From the NCBI RefSeq assembly GCF_003047105.1, contig NZ_CP028475.1:682001-746000 (forward strand): a stretch of DNA of 64,000 bases. Direction: 5' to 3'. This document shows, piece by piece, positions 1-11,029 of this stretch. How positions within the stretch are numbered: position 1 is the first letter of the stretch; every line of letters begins with the position of its first letter. The DNA comes from Celeribacter baekdonensis (GTDB lineage: Bacteria; Pseudomonadota; Alphaproteobacteria; Rhodobacterales; Rhodobacteraceae). The notes beneath the pieces are model-generated. The model was not told where the DNA came from. It did no database searches and was given only the letters and a program-made list of their open reading frames with translations. The translations under genes and the position numbers were made by a program.

Positions 1-99
1 GATTGGGGTGTGGGCTCCGCCGCCGCGATGGTGATCATGCTTTTGGTCACGCCGATCTTGGTGTGGAACGTCTACAACGCCCGCAAAGAAATGAAATAA
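1..99 (+). CDS. aglF: alpha-glucoside ABC transporter permease AglF, 3' end only
   Basis: Only the last 32 codons are present; the gene begins before the window. The visible residues form one hydrophobic segment (MVIMLLVTPILVW) followed by a short basic tail ending in KEMK and a TAA stop, as expected for the last transmembrane helix of an ABC permease. It lies 12 bases upstream of aglG in the same direction, and the usual order aglE-aglF-aglG-aglA-aglK makes it the first permease of the alpha-glucoside importer. The identity rests on position and hydrophobicity, because no EAA motif is in view. Confidence 0.75.
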   Translation, partial: DWGVGSAAAMVIMLLVTPILVWNVYNARKEMK

Positions 100-111
100 A
101 GGATCGGACCG

Positions 112-1373
112 ATGGATAATATTGCCGGCAAAAAGTCCTCCTTGACCTGGGCCGTCCACATCTCTGTGGCGATACTGGTCTTTCTTTGGATGTTCCCGAC
201 CGTGGGGCTTTTGGTCTCGTCATTCCGTTCGGCGGATCAGATTTCCGGCTCCGGCTGGTGGAAAGCCCTGTTCCCACAAGAACAGAATGTGATGATCCGC
301 ACCTCCGACCCGGAAAAACAGCAACAGATCGACGGCGCCTATGTGATCGAAGGCAACCTGTTTGAACAGGACGGCCTGCCGATTGGCACGGTCTCCGTTT
401 GGGGCACGTCTTCGCGCGACATCAGCGCCTATAAGGCCGGGGACACCGCCGATTTGGGCAAAGATGGTCAATTGACCGTTGCGGAAAACGGCGATTACAC
501 CTTGCTCAGCGAGACGGAATTCACCGGGTCGCGGGGGAGCGCGTGTTTTTGACCGCCAAAACGCCGCCAACTTTCACGCTTGAAAACTACAAAACCGTGC
601 TGTTTTCCGGCAAAACCACCGACAATATGGGCAAGGCCTTTCTCAACACCTTCACGGTGACGATCCCGGCGACGGTCATTCCGATTTTGATCGCGGCCTT
701 TGCCGCCTATGCGTTGGCGTGGATGGATTTCCCGGGCCGCGCGTTGTTGATTGCGGCTGTGGTGGCGTTGCTGGTGGTGCCTTTGCAACTGGCGCTCATT
801 CCATTGCTCAGTTTTCACGGCGCAGTGGTGGAGGCGACGATTGCCTTTTTGGGCACGCCGGACCCCGAAAACCTACGCCGCTTTGCCACCGTCAACGGTC
901 TTGGGCGGCTTTTGGGGTTTGCACCAGGTGAGGTTGTGTCCTCCAAAGGCTATCTTGGCGTTTGGATGGCGCATACGGGATTTGGTCTGCCTCTGGCGAT
1001 CTACCTGTTGCGCAATTACATGGTCGGTTTGCCGAAAGACATCATCGAGAACGCCCGTGTGGATGGTGCGACGGATTTTCAGATTTTCACCAAAATCATC
1101 CTGCCGCTGTCCTTCCCGGCGCTGGCGTCTTTCGCGATCTTCCAATTCTTGTGGACGTGGAATGACCTTTTGGTCGCTCTTGTGTTCCTGATCGACAGCT
1201 CCGGCGACACCACGGTGATGACCCGCCAAATCGTCGAGCTTTTGGGCACACGTGGCGGCAATTGGGAAATCCTGGCCACCGCGGCCTTCGTGTCGATCGC
1301 TGTGCCACTGACTGTCTTCTTCTTTATGCAAAAATATCTCGTCCGCGGCCTGCTGGCCGGGTCTGTAAAATAA
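112..1373 (+). pseudogene. aglG: alpha-glucoside ABC transporter permease AglG, split by a one-base frameshift
   Basis: This is the second inner-membrane permease of the alpha-glucoside (trehalose/maltose/sucrose type) importer. The first part (112-552) holds the N-terminal membrane helix and a long periplasmic insertion. The second part holds the remaining helices and the EAA loop (VDGATDFQIFTKIILPL) that docks onto the ATPase AglK. The frames join at the G run at 533-537: with one extra G the reading becomes ...TGSRGERVFLTAKTPP... without interruption, giving about 420 residues. The loss is a single base in a homopolymer, and three other genes in the window show the same pattern, so a sequencing or assembly error is likelier than a real mutation. 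If it is real, the transporter is inactive. The gene sits 16 bases before aglA in one operon. Confidence 0.85.
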
Positions 1374-1389
1374 TCAAAGAGCATCTCGC

Positions 1390-3048
1390 ATGAATGTTAT
1401 CTCCTCCTCCCCGATGAAACCTTTTACGCGTGAAAAGGATTGGTGGCGCGGCGCTGTGATCTACCAGATCTATCCGCGCTCCTACCAGGACAGCAACGGC
1501 GACGGTATTGGCGACCTGTTGGGCATTGTCCAACGTTTGCCCTATATCGCCTCGCTTGGTGTTGACGCGATCTGGATTTCGCCGTTTTTCACCTCGCCGA
1601 TGAAGGATTTCGGCTATGATGTCTCGGATTACTGCGACGTTGACCCGATGTTTGGTCACCTGTCCGATTTCGACGCGCTGATCGACACCGCGCATCAATA
1701 TGGCGTCAAGGTTCTGATCGACCTCGTGCTGTCGCACACCTCTGATCAACACCCGTGGTTCAAGGAAAGCCGCAGCTCGCATGACAATGACAAAGCCAAT
1801 TGGTACGTCTGGGCCGATGCCAAACCCGACGGCACACCGCCGAACAACTGGCTGTCGATCTTTGGCGGATCTGCCTGGCAATGGGACGCCGGGCGGATGC
1901 AGTATTTCCTGCACAACTTCCTGACCTCACAGCCGGATTTGAATTTCCACGAACCGCAAGTGCAAGACGCGCTTTTGGACGTGGCCGAGTTTTGGTTACA
2001 GCGCGGGGTGGACGGGTTCCGTTTGGACACGATCAACTTTTACACCCATGACGCCGAGCTGCGTGACAACCCGCCGCTCAAACCGGAGGAGCGCCAGTCC
2101 AAAACCGCCCCGGCAGTGAACCCCTACACCTGGCAAAACCACATCTATGACAAATCGCGGCCTGAGAACCTTGTGTTCTTGCGCAAGCTGCGCGCAGTGA
2201 TGGAGCCCCATAATGCGGCCGCCGTGGGCGAGGTTGGCGATGATCAACGCGGGATGGAGATCCTTGGTGAATACACCAAGGGCAATGATCTCATGCATAT
2301 GTGTTACGCGTTTGAGCTGTTGTCGGGGGACACGCCGTCGCCGTCCTATATCAAAGAGGTGATGGATCATTTCAACGCAGTGGCTGAAGATGGCTGGGCC
2401 TGTTGGGCCTATTCCAACCACGATGTGGTGCGTCACGTAACGCGTTGGAAGCTCAGCGCGGCGGGCGCACGCGCCTTTACCACATTGATGATGTGTCTGC
2501 GCGGCTCGGCCTGTATTTATCAGGGCGAAGAGTTGGGGTTGCCGGAGGCGGAATTGGCCTTTGAAGACCTGCAAGACCCTTATGGCATCCAATTTTGGCC
2601 GGATTTCAAAGGCCGAGATGGGTGCCGCACGCCGATGGTGTGGGAACGCTCGAACCATCACGGCGGTTTTTCCAACTCTGGACAAACATGGTTGCCGGTG
2701 AGTGCCGACCACTTGCCATTGTCTGTGGCGCAATCGGAGGAAGAGCCGGGTGCCTTGCTGCATCACTACCGGCGCGCGATTGCCTTTCGCCATGCGCATC
2801 AGGCGCTCAAAACCGGCGATATGGTGGATATGCGGGTTGAGGGCACCTGTTTGATCTTCACCCGCAAGAATGATGAAGAAGAGCTGTTTTGTGCCTTCAA
2901 CCTGTCGGATCAACCGGCCACGTTGGAGACACCAAAGGGCGATTGGTATCAGGTCGGCAGCGAATTGAATTCCGCCTCGCCGATGGAGGACGGAAAACTG
3001 CATCTTGGACCGTGGCAACCGGCAATCATGCTGCGCGAAAACATCTAA
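1390..3048 (+). CDS. aglA: alpha-glucosidase, GH13 family
   Basis: The 552-residue cytoplasmic alpha-glucosidase hydrolyses alpha-glucosides brought in by the Agl transporter. The glycoside hydrolase family 13 (alpha-amylase clan) motifs are all visible: the N-terminal WWRGAVIYQIYPRSYQD, conserved region I DLVLSHTS, the catalytic nucleophile Asp213 in GFRLDTINF, the acid/base Glu281 in VGEVGD, and Asp345 in YSNHD. This matches oligo-1,6-glucosidase/AglA enzymes in length and motif order. It lies between a transporter permease and the transporter ATPase in a tight operon, which supports a role in using imported disaccharides. Exact substrate preference (maltose, sucrose, trehalose) cannot be read from the sequence. 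Confidence 0.93.
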   Translation: MNVISSSPMKPFTREKDWWRGAVIYQIYPRSYQDSNGDGIGDLLGIVQRLPYIASLGVDAIWISPFFTSPMKDFGYDVSDYCDVDPMFGHLSDFDALIDTAHQYGVKVLIDLVLSHTSDQHPWFKESRSSHDNDKANWYVWADAKPDGTPPNNWLSIFGGSAWQWDAGRMQYFLHNFLTSQPDLNFHEPQVQDALLDVAEFWLQRGVDGFRLDTINFYTHDAELRDNPPLKPEERQSKTAPAVNPYTWQNHIYDKSRPENLVFLRKLRAVMEPHNAAAVGEVGDDQRGMEILGEYTKGNDLMHMCYAFELLSGDTPSPSYIKEVMDHFNAVAEDGWACWAYSNHDVVRHVTRWKLSAAGARAFTTLMMCLRGSACIYQGEELGLPEAELAFEDLQDPYGIQFWPDFKGRDGCRTPMVWERSNHHGGFSNSGQTWLPVSADHLPLSVAQSEEEPGALLHHYRRAIAFRHAHQALKTGDMVDMRVEGTCLIFTRKNDEEELFCAFNLSDQPATLETPKGDWYQVGSELNSASPMEDGKLHLGPWQPAIMLRENI

Positions 3049-3068
3049 GGGGCGAGGGGAGAGAGACT

Positions 3069-4160
3069 ATGGCAGATCTGAAACTGGAGAATGTCGCCAA
3101 GACCTATGGCGGTAAAGTCGAAGTCCTCAAGGACATCAATCTCGACATTAAAACCGGCGAGTTGATCGTGTTTGTTGGCCCGTCGGGCTGTGGCAAATCC
3201 ACGCTTTTGCGGATGATTGCGGGCTTGGAAAAAATTTCCGGCGGTACGTTTGAGATTGACGGCGAACGGATGAACGATGTGCCGCCCGCGCAACGCGGCA
3301 TTGCCATGGTGTTTCAATCCTATGCGCTTTATCCGCATATGACGGTCTATGATAATATGGCGTTTTCGTTGAAAATCGCCAAAAAATCGAAACAAGAGAT
3401 TGACGCGGCGGTGAGCAAAGCCGCGAAAATTCTACAACTCGACGACTATCTGGATCGTTTGCCAAAAGCACTCTCGGGCGGGCAACGTCAGCGGGTCGCC
3501 ATCGGTCGCGCCATCGTGCGCGACCCAAAGGTCTATCTGTTTGACGAACCGCTTTCCAACTTGGACGCCGCTCTGCGGGTCGCCACCCGGTTGGAGATCG
3601 CTCAGCTCAAAGAGTCGATGCCTGACAGCACCATGGTCTATGTCACCCACGACCAGGTTGAGGCGATGACGCTGGCCGACCGCATTGTGGTGTTGGCCAA
3701 CAAAGGCATCGCACAGGTCGGTTCGCCCCTTGATCTTTATGAGCGCCCCGACAATGAATTCGTCGCACAATTCATCGGCTCTCCGTCGATGAATCTTTTG
3801 CCCGGCGAGATCATCGAGACGGGGACGCAAACTAAGGTCAAGCTCGACGGTGAAGGCATTGCCATTTCCGCGATTCCGACCCAAGCCTCAGACATGGGGC
3901 GCCGGGTCAATGTCGGCGTGCGGCCTGAGGACATGGTGCTGACGGATGAATTGGCGATCTTGAACGGCACGGTGGATATCATTGAGGCCCTGGGCGAGGT
4001 GACCTTGCTGTATTTCGTACCCGAACGCGGTCAGGAGCCGTTGATCGCGAAACTTCCGGGCATCCACAACAATCTGCGCGGCACCGAGGTCAAACTCACC
4101 GCCGATCCCTCAAAGGTCCATCTTTTCGCCGATGGCCTGAGTATGCGCCCCAAAGATTAA
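3069..4160 (+). CDS. aglK: alpha-glucoside ABC transporter ATP-binding protein
   Basis: The 363-residue ATPase energises the alpha-glucoside importer and belongs to the MalK/UgpC group. It shows the Walker A motif GPSGCGKST, the signature LSGGQRQR, Walker B LFDEPLSNLD, the switch histidine (YVTHDQVEA) and a C-terminal TOBE/regulatory domain of about 120 residues. The frame is open upstream into aglA, but the ATG at 3069 is chosen because a GGGAG ribosome binding site lies just before it and the family N-terminus (MADLKLENVAKTYG) starts there. It follows aglA by 20 bases and is closed by a terminator-like hairpin at 4179-4207, so it ends the agl operon. Confidence 0.93.
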   Translation: MADLKLENVAKTYGGKVEVLKDINLDIKTGELIVFVGPSGCGKSTLLRMIAGLEKISGGTFEIDGERMNDVPPAQRGIAMVFQSYALYPHMTVYDNMAFSLKIAKKSKQEIDAAVSKAAKILQLDDYLDRLPKALSGGQRQRVAIGRAIVRDPKVYLFDEPLSNLDAALRVATRLEIAQLKESMPDSTMVYVTHDQVEAMTLADRIVVLANKGIAQVGSPLDLYERPDNEFVAQFIGSPSMNLLPGEIIETGTQTKVKLDGEGIAISAIPTQASDMGRRVNVGVRPEDMVLTDELAILNGTVDIIEALGEVTLLYFVPERGQEPLIAKLPGIHNNLRGTEVKLTADPSKVHLFADGLSMRPKD

Positions 4161-4178
4161 GCCATCGAACATGTGGCA

Positions 4179-4207
4179 AAGGGCAGTCCCCCGTGGGCTG
4201 TCCTTTT
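4179..4207 (+). terminator. Rho-independent terminator of the agl operon
   Basis: An 11-bp stem (AAGGGCAGTCC with GGGCTGTCCTT, two G-U pairs) and a 5-base loop are followed by TTTT, 18 bases after the aglK stop codon. Confidence 0.65.
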
Positions 4208-4331
4208 CCTTGGGGGGCCGTGGTCACAGCCGCCTCTCTGGCCCGCGACAACACGGCGCTGCGCAAGAGCTTCCTCTGAGCCGGGCGGGGTGGTATTCAT
4301 CCCCTGCAATACTTGCGCGAAAGGCCCGAAC

Positions 4332-5330
4332 ATGTCGCAAACTCCGCCCCGCATTATGCCCAAACCGTTCAACACGGCCCCCAAAGGCATTTGGCGCGCC
4401 ACGCCTCCGGCGATTTTCCCTCCGATCTTGGGGCTTTTGGGCCTTGGCCTTGCTTGGCGCGCTGCGGCCAAAGTCATGCCTGCGCCTGAGTGGATCGGTG
4501 AAATGATCTTGGGCGCGGTGTCGCTTTTGTATGTTTTCGCCCTGGTCGCCTATTTCGCCAAAGTCGTGCGCCGTCCGGGCGTTGTGGCCGATGATTTGCG
4601 CATCTTGCCGGGGCGGGCCGGGTTGTCCGCCGGGGCGGCGAGCGGGTTTTTGTTTGCGGCTGTGCTTGTGCCCTATTCGGTCGCGCTTGCCAAAACTGTC
4701 TTGGTCTTGGCTCTGGCGGCCCAAGTCATCGTGGCGCTGTTGACCATCCGCTCCTTTGCGCTTGGCCCGGTTGAGCAACGCCGGGTCACACCTGTGTGGC
4801 ACCTGACCTTTGTCGGCTTTATCATCGCGCCGGTTGCCGCCGTGCCCTTGGGCTGGACGGGGCTGTCGCACTTCATTTTTGCCACCACCTTGCCCATTGC
4901 CGCCGCGATCTATGTGATCTCCGCCGTGCAATTCGCCAAATCCGACGTGCCGCCGCCCTTGCGCCCGCTCTTGGCCATTCACCTGTCGCCGATCTCGCTT
5001 TTTGGCATCGTTGCAACGCTTTTGGGCTATACCACTCTGGCCTTGGCCTTTGCTTGGGTCGGGGTGACGGCCCTTGGTGTCGCCCTTTTGGCGATCCGAT
5101 ATTTGACCAAAGGCGACTTCTCGGCGCTTTGGGGGGCCTTCACCTTTCCCTTGGCCGCTTTTGCCAATCTGATGTTTGCGGCGGCCACACTCGCGCCCCT
5201 GCCGTTTCGCGTGATTGGCGGTTTGGAATTGGTCGCGGCCACATTGGTGATCGTCTATATCGCCGCCAAAATCATGCAGATTTGGACCAAAGGCAAACTC
5301 TCCAAAGCCACCAACGCGGCCTCTGTTTGA
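4332..5330 (+). CDS. TDT/TehA-like membrane transporter (tellurite-resistance/dicarboxylate transporter family)
   Basis: This 332-residue integral membrane protein has about ten hydrophobic segments evenly spread along its length, as in the TDT (TehA/Mae1/SLAC1) family. It has the family-like opening PKGIWRATPPAIFPPILGLL after a short tail. TehA proteins form anion-channel-like folds; roseobacter members are usually named tellurium resistance proteins, but the natural substrate is unknown. The reading frame is open further upstream, but those codons cover a terminator and intergenic DNA, so the ATG at 4332 is preferred. It appears to be a single-gene unit between the agl operon and guaB, followed by a hairpin at 5360-5388. 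No regulatory site was recognised. Confidence 0.75.
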   Translation: MSQTPPRIMPKPFNTAPKGIWRATPPAIFPPILGLLGLGLAWRAAAKVMPAPEWIGEMILGAVSLLYVFALVAYFAKVVRRPGVVADDLRILPGRAGLSAGAASGFLFAAVLVPYSVALAKTVLVLALAAQVIVALLTIRSFALGPVEQRRVTPVWHLTFVGFIIAPVAAVPLGWTGLSHFIFATTLPIAAAIYVISAVQFAKSDVPPPLRPLLAIHLSPISLFGIVATLLGYTTLALAFAWVGVTALGVALLAIRYLTKGDFSALWGAFTFPLAAFANLMFAAATLAPLPFRVIGGLELVAATLVIVYIAAKIMQIWTKGKLSKATNAASV

Positions 5331-5359
5331 GATCGCAACAGCTTTAAAATTGACGCTAT

Positions 5360-5388
5360 AGGGCCGCCTCCAACCGGAGTGCGGCCCT
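5360..5388 (+). terminator. strong hairpin after the TDT transporter gene, probable terminator
   Basis: An 8-bp perfect stem (AGGGCCGC with GCGGCCCT) is extended inward by CTCC/GGAG around an AACC loop, with one bulged base. There is no T run after it (AAATATTG), so it may be Rho-assisted or a 3' end stabiliser. It lies 30 bases after the stop codon. Confidence 0.45.
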
Positions 5389-5456
5389 AAATATTGCGTG
5401 ATGCGTCACGAAAAACGGCAAAACGCCCTTTCCATAGGGGGGCATCCATGTAATAG

Positions 5457-6941
<1,485 letters not shown>

Positions 6942-6961
6942 GGCGGTTTTCGAGACGATCA

Positions 6962-7003
6962 AACGGGGGCTTGGCGCAAATTGCGGCACGTCCCCGTTGC
7001 TTT
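6962..7003 (+). terminator. probable terminator after guaB
   Basis: A 7-bp perfect stem (AACGGGG with CCCCGTT) and a long, partly structured loop are followed by GCTTTTTC. It lies 20 bases after the guaB stop and just before rsmB. Confidence 0.5.
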
Positions 7004-7031
7004 TTCATTTGGAACATGTTTTCGCTAGATC

Positions 7032-8215
7032 ATGACACCAGCCGCTCGCCTTTCCGCTGCCATTGAAATTTTGGATGACGTGCTTGTCGGCGAAAATGCC
7101 GAACGGGTTCTGACAACATGGGCGCGCGGGCATCGCTACGCTGGCTCGAAAGACCGTGCCGCGATCCGTGATCTGGTGTTTGATGCGATCCGTTGCATGC
7201 GCTCTTACGCGTGGCTCGGTGGGGCGGGCGATCGGCCCTCTGGTCGGCAATTGATCCTGGGCGCGTTGCGCGCGGCGGGCACCGATCCCGACACGTTGTT
7301 TTGCACCGATCGTTTTGCTCCACGTCCCTTGCACGAGGGCGAACGCGAACATCCTGCGCCGCTTGAAACCGCACCGCGCGGCGTGCGCTTGGATTGCCCG
7401 GACTGGCTTTTGCCGTTGTATGACGCCACTTTGGGCACTGATGCGGATGCAGCCCTTGAGCTGTTGCGCCACCGCTCCGACGTGTTTTTGCGGGTAAACC
7501 CGCGCAAAGCCAGTTTGGACGCGGCCCGTGAGGCTTTGCAAAAGGACGACATCGACGCCGTGCCGCATCCTCTGTGTGACACGGCGCTTAAAGTCACTCG
7601 CAACGCCCGCGCCGTGGCCCGTTCGCAGGCCTATCTCACAGGGTTGGTCGAGATTCAGGACGTAGGATCTCAGGCGATCCTTGATGTTTTGCCGCTGGAA
7701 CCTGGCCAATCTGTGTTGGATTATTGCGCTGGTGGCGGTGGCAAAGCTTTGGCCATCGGCGCGCGTGCGGATGTGAAATTGACCGCCCATGACAGTGATC
7801 CCGCGCGGATGCAGGACATCGCCCCCGCGCATCTCGCGCTGGGATCGACATCGCTTTGGCCCGCACATCCGAATTGGCCAAGGCCTATGATCTGATCCTG
7901 TGCGATGTGCCCTGTAGTGGCTCAGGTGCGTTTTCACGCAGCCCTCAGGGCAAATGGGCGCTGACCGAAAGCCGGCTGTCGCATTTGGTGCAAATTCAGG
8001 CGGATATTTTGGACGAGGTCGCCCCAAGGGTGCGTCCCGGTGGCCATCTGGCCTATGCCACCTGTTCGCTTTTCAAAGTCGAAAACGACGACCAAGTGGC
8101 TAAATTCGCCGCGCGACACCCCGAATTCTCCCTGCGTATGAGCCGGCATGTCAGCCCGCTTGAGGGCGGTGACGGATTTTTCATCGCGGTGTTTCAGCGT
8201 GCTGTTGTTCTCTGA
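7032..8215 (+). pseudogene. rsmB: 16S rRNA (cytosine-967-C5)-methyltransferase RsmB, split by a one-base frameshift
   Basis: RsmB methylates C967 of 16S rRNA. The N-terminal part resembles the NusB-like RNA-binding domain, and the SAM-binding motif DYCAGGGGKALA follows near residue 235. After the frame break come the catalytic motif CDVPCSGSG and the second cysteine motif YATCS. The two frames (7032-7895 and the frame used up to 8215) join at the C run at 7822-7826: six Cs instead of five give a continuous reading ...QDIAPRASRAGIDIALARTS... and a 394-residue protein of normal family length. All catalytic motifs are intact on either side. The break is therefore probably a sequencing error, like those in aglG, dusB and ntrB. 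Confidence 0.85.
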
Positions 8216-8522
8216 CCCATTGTTTGGCTCTGAATTGACTTTTAAAAACCCTCATTAGGAGCGGTGAAGGTTAACAATACAACTTTACCGATAGTTTTTC
8301 GACGTCTATCCTCCTCCCTACCTCCGCTCTTAAAGCGTCATTAACCAATTCATCGCACAAGAGGGGAGCGGATCGGGATTGAACCGGTCCTTTGGATCGT
8401 CTGGGGGCAATTTGCTCCAAAAACAGCGTGTTAAGCACGTAGGTCATTGCGTGCACCGCACGTTTAGAATTGCGTGCACCGCACGTAGGTAATTGCGTGC
8501 ACCGCACGACAAGGGGGGATTT
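8216..8522. other. 307-bp intergenic region upstream of cckA
   Basis: No convincing gene is present. The stretch contains CtrA-like half-sites (GGTTAAC at 8269-8275 and TTAACC at 8341-8346). A 7-bp hairpin with a 7-base loop lies at 8370-8390, and a tandem repeat of palindromes runs over 8423-8514 right up to the cckA ribosome binding site. A minus-strand frame of 78 codons is open across the region (8271-8507), but it has no recognisable domain and part of it is the repeat. The region probably holds the cckA promoter and a structured leader. Confidence 0.5.
8423..8514. repeat. 23-bp tandem repeat of a small palindrome upstream of cckA
   Basis: Three units start at 8446, 8469 and 8492, spaced exactly 23 bp apart. 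Each begins with the same 17 bases, ATTGCGTGCACCGCACG. A fourth, degenerate unit starts at 8423 (ACAGCGTGTTAAGCACG). Inside each good unit CGTGC and GCACG form a perfect inverted repeat around ACC. The last unit runs into the AAGGGGGG ribosome binding site of cckA, so the array lies in the promoter or untranslated leader. It could be an array of operators, a set of RNA hairpins, or a piece of a dispersed intergenic repeat. Confidence 0.85.
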
Positions 8523-10832
8523 GTGACGAGTGTCAGTATGACAGCAGGCCCATTGTCGAAACAGGCCGAGCGCCTTGCTCCCTATAGTATGGCCCTTGGT
8601 CTCGCGGGGCTTTTGCTCTGTGGCGGGGCGTTGGTCTTGCCGCTGCCACGCTTTGGTCTTTTGGCGTTTGGCACTGGGGCCGTTTTGCTATGGGCTGCCA
8701 TTCTTGTGTGGGCGCTGACATATCTGCGCGGCTCTGCGCGCAAGCGGGTGCACAACGCCCTGTCGCAATTTGTGGCCAATGATGCGGCACCCTGTTTCAC
8801 CACAGATCTTGATGGGGTGATCGGCTATGAAAATCCTGCGGCCATCAAACGGTTTGGCGGGCGCGGCGGAGAGACGCTTTTGACCGCGCTTGAGGATTTG
8901 TTTGCCGCCCCTGCCACCACTTTGGCGCGGCTGCAATCGCGTGCTTTGGCCAAAGGCGGCGCGCGTGAAGATGTGGTGATGCGCCATGGCCACGTGCGCC
9001 TGGGTGTCCATATGATCGGGGAGGATGGGTTTTTATGGCGCTTGGAGGATATGGCCGAAAGGGGCAGCACCTTGGACGGCGAAGCCTTGGCGCTTCCGAT
9101 GATGACCCTGAGCAAAAACAGCGCGGTCTTGTTCATGAACGAGGCCATGCGTCGCCTGATCGGCCATCGTGAAAAGACCTTGGATCGGGTCGTGACCGAC
9201 CTGCCGCTGCGCCATGGCGATGTGCATGTTTTGTCCGGCACCCAAGGTCGCGTCTATGCCCGTGTCGCCCAGTTTGAAACGGGCGGGTCTGGCCGTAAAG
9301 AAGTGTATTTTTTGCCGGAAAAGACCCCTTCTGTGGGCGAATGGGATGCGTTCGATGCGCTGCCTGTTGCGCTTTTGAAAGTCTCTGTCGATGGTCGCAT
9401 TTTGCAATCCAACCGACCGGCGCGCGAACTTTTGTCCATCATGGCCCATGATCAACTCAGCCTCGGCGATCTGGTCGAAGGGCTGGGGCGGCCTGTTCAG
9501 GATTGGGTCACAGATGTCGCCATGGCACGGGCGCGCAAACCGGAATTTGTCCGCGCCGCACGGCCACAAAACGATACGTTTTTGCAAATCACCCTGAGCC
9601 GGGTGGAGGGGGCGAGCGATGAGATTGAATTGATCGCGGTGCTCTCAGATGCCACCGAGCTCAAATCGCTTGAGGCGCAATTTGTCCAAAGCCAGAAAAT
9701 GCAGGCCATCGGCCAATTGGCGGGCGGTGTCGCGCATGATTTCAACAACCTGTTGACGGCCATTTCGGGCCATTGTGACCTTTTGCTGCTGCGTCATGAC
9801 AAATCCGATCCCGACTATGGCGATCTGGTGCAAATCCATCAGAACGCCAACCGAGCCGCTTCTTTGGTCGGCCAATTGTTGGCGTTTTCGCGCAAACAGA
9901 CCCTTAAGCCCGAGGTGATCGACCTGCGCGATACCCTGTCTGATCTCACCCATTTGCTGAATCGGTTGGTGGGAGAGAAAGTGACCCTCACCCTTAGCCA
10001 TGACGCGGGCCTGTTGCCGATCCGGGTCGATAAACGTCAACTCGAACAGGTGATCATGAATCTCGTGGTCAACGCGCGCGATGCCATGCCGTCAGGCGGC
10101 GAGATCAAGGTCGAAACCCGTAACGAAGTGCTGCGCCAAGCCTTTACCCGAGATCGGGCCACGGTGCCTGCGGGCGAATATGTTGTGGTCAGCGTCACGG
10201 ACCAAGGCGTGGGTATTCCGCCGGAGCGGTTGCAAAAAGTGTTCGAGCCGTTTTTCACCACCAAACGCACGGGCGAGGGCACTGGTCTTGGCCTGTCCAC
10301 CGCCTACGGGATCATCAAACAAACCGGGGGCTTTATCTTTTTGGACTCCGTTGTTGGTTCCGGCACCGCCTTTACCATCTTTCTGCCGGCGCATACCGCT
10401 CGGGCCGAGGCGGTGGTCGAGGCCGCAAACAAACCGATCCCAGATGCGACGGTGTCCAACGAGCGTGGTTCTGGTGTGATTCTTTTGGTCGAAGACGAAG
10501 CACCCGTGCGCGCCTTTGCTTCGCGCGCTTTGCGGTTGCGGGGCTATACGGTGATTGAGGCGGAAAATGCCGAAGAGGCATTGGACACACTCGAAGACAG
10601 CAGCCTGCACATTGATGTGTTTGTCTCTGATGTGATCATGCCGGGGATGGATGGGCCGAGCTGGGTCTCGGAGGCGCTCAAAACCCGGCCCGACGTGAAA
10701 GTGGTGTTCGTCTCAGGCTATGCCGAAGACCATTTCACCGAACAGCAGGCGCGCATCCCCAATTCGGTGTTTTTGCCCAAACCGTTCTCTCTGTCGGAAT
10801 TGACCGCGACCGTTCAGGCACAGTTTTACTAA
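8523..10832 (+). CDS. cckA: hybrid histidine kinase CckA
   Basis: CckA sits at the head of the alphaproteobacterial cell-cycle/motility phosphorelay (CckA-ChpT-CtrA). The 769-residue protein has two N-terminal membrane helices, PAS-like sensory regions, a HisKA domain with His405 in [11 protein letters not shown], an HATPase domain ([13 protein letters not shown] and [12 protein letters not shown]), and a C-terminal receiver with Asp703 in [11 protein letters not shown]. This order and the CckA-type receiver are diagnostic. The GTG at 8523 is chosen because AAGGGGGG lies 5 bases upstream; the TTG at 8493 is inside the tandem repeat, and an in-frame ATG at 8538 is the alternative. The unusual repeat immediately upstream may affect its expression. 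It appears to be monocistronic. Confidence 0.93.
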   Translation: MTSVSMTAGPLSKQAERLAPYSMALGLAGLLLCGGALVLPLPRFGLLAFGTGAVLLWAAILVWALTYLRGSARKRVHNALSQFVANDAAPCFTTDLDGVIGYENPAAIKRFGGRGGETLLTALEDLFAAPATTLARLQSRALAKGGAREDVVMRHGHVRLGVHMIGEDGFLWRLEDMAERGSTLDGEALALPMMTLSKNSAVLFMNEAMRRLIGHREKTLDRVVTDLPLRHGDVHVLSGTQGRVYARVAQFETGGSGRKEVYFLPEKTPSVGEWDAFDALPVALLKVSVDGRILQSNRPARELLSIMAHDQLSLGDLVEGLGRPVQDWVTDVAMARARKPEFVRAARPQNDTFLQITLSRVEGASDEIELIAVLSDATELKSLEAQFVQSQKMQAIGQLAGGVAHDFNNLLTAISGHCDLLLLRHDKSDPDYGDLVQIHQNANRAASLVGQLLAFSRKQTLKPEVIDLRDTLSDLTHLLNRLVGEKVTLTLSHDAGLLPIRVDKRQLEQVIMNLVVNARDAMPSGGEIKVETRNEVLRQAFTRDRATVPAGEYVVVSVTDQGVGIPPERLQKVFEPFFTTKRTGEGTGLGLSTAYGIIKQTGGFIFLDSVVGSGTAFTIFLPAHTARAEAVVEAANKPIPDATVSNERGSGVILLVEDEAPVRAFASRALRLRGYTVIEAENAEEALDTLEDSSLHIDVFVSDVIMPGMDGPSWVSEALKTRPDVKVVFVSGYAEDHFTEQQARIPNSVFLPKPFSLSELTATVQAQFY

Positions 10833-10998
10833 GAGGTGAGGGGCTGTTCCTTTGAGCCTTTCGAAAAAATCATTTTCAAACAAACGCTTATTCACTGAGT
10901 GACATTATTTTCAGCGTCTCTGTCATGGTAAACGGTTTGTTAAATATTGGCGGTGCATTTTATCTTTAGGCTTGGAATGTTAAGAATTGAGTTGAAAT

Positions 10999-11013
10999 GT
11001 TCTCTTTTTGTCC
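10999..11013. promoter_or_regulatory. near-consensus second LexA box upstream of recA
   Basis: GTTC, seven bases, then GTCC: one mismatch to the alphaproteobacterial LexA site GTTC-N7-GTTC. It lies 17 bp upstream of the perfect box at 11030-11044. Confidence 0.4.
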
Positions 11014-11029
11014 CCATAAGTGTCCGTGA

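Noticed and set aside
533..537. Programmed -1 frameshifting in aglG
   Set aside because: The G run could slip, but three unrelated genes show the same single missing base and homologues are normally encoded in one frame, so an error in the sequence is the simpler reading.
4173..4331. A longer N-terminus for the TDT transporter
   Set aside because: The upstream codons cover the agl terminator and intergenic DNA and do not resemble the family. The ATG at 4332 gives the normal start.
8370..8425. A tRNA-like T-arm on the minus strand upstream of cckA
   Set aside because: Only a T-loop-like piece and a possible GGAGC/GCTCC pair 54 bases apart are present. There is no room for a full cloverleaf and no D-arm.
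8446..8514. CRISPR-like repeat array
   Set aside because: The repeats are 17 bp with 6-bp gaps, the gaps are too short to be spacers, and there are no cas genes.
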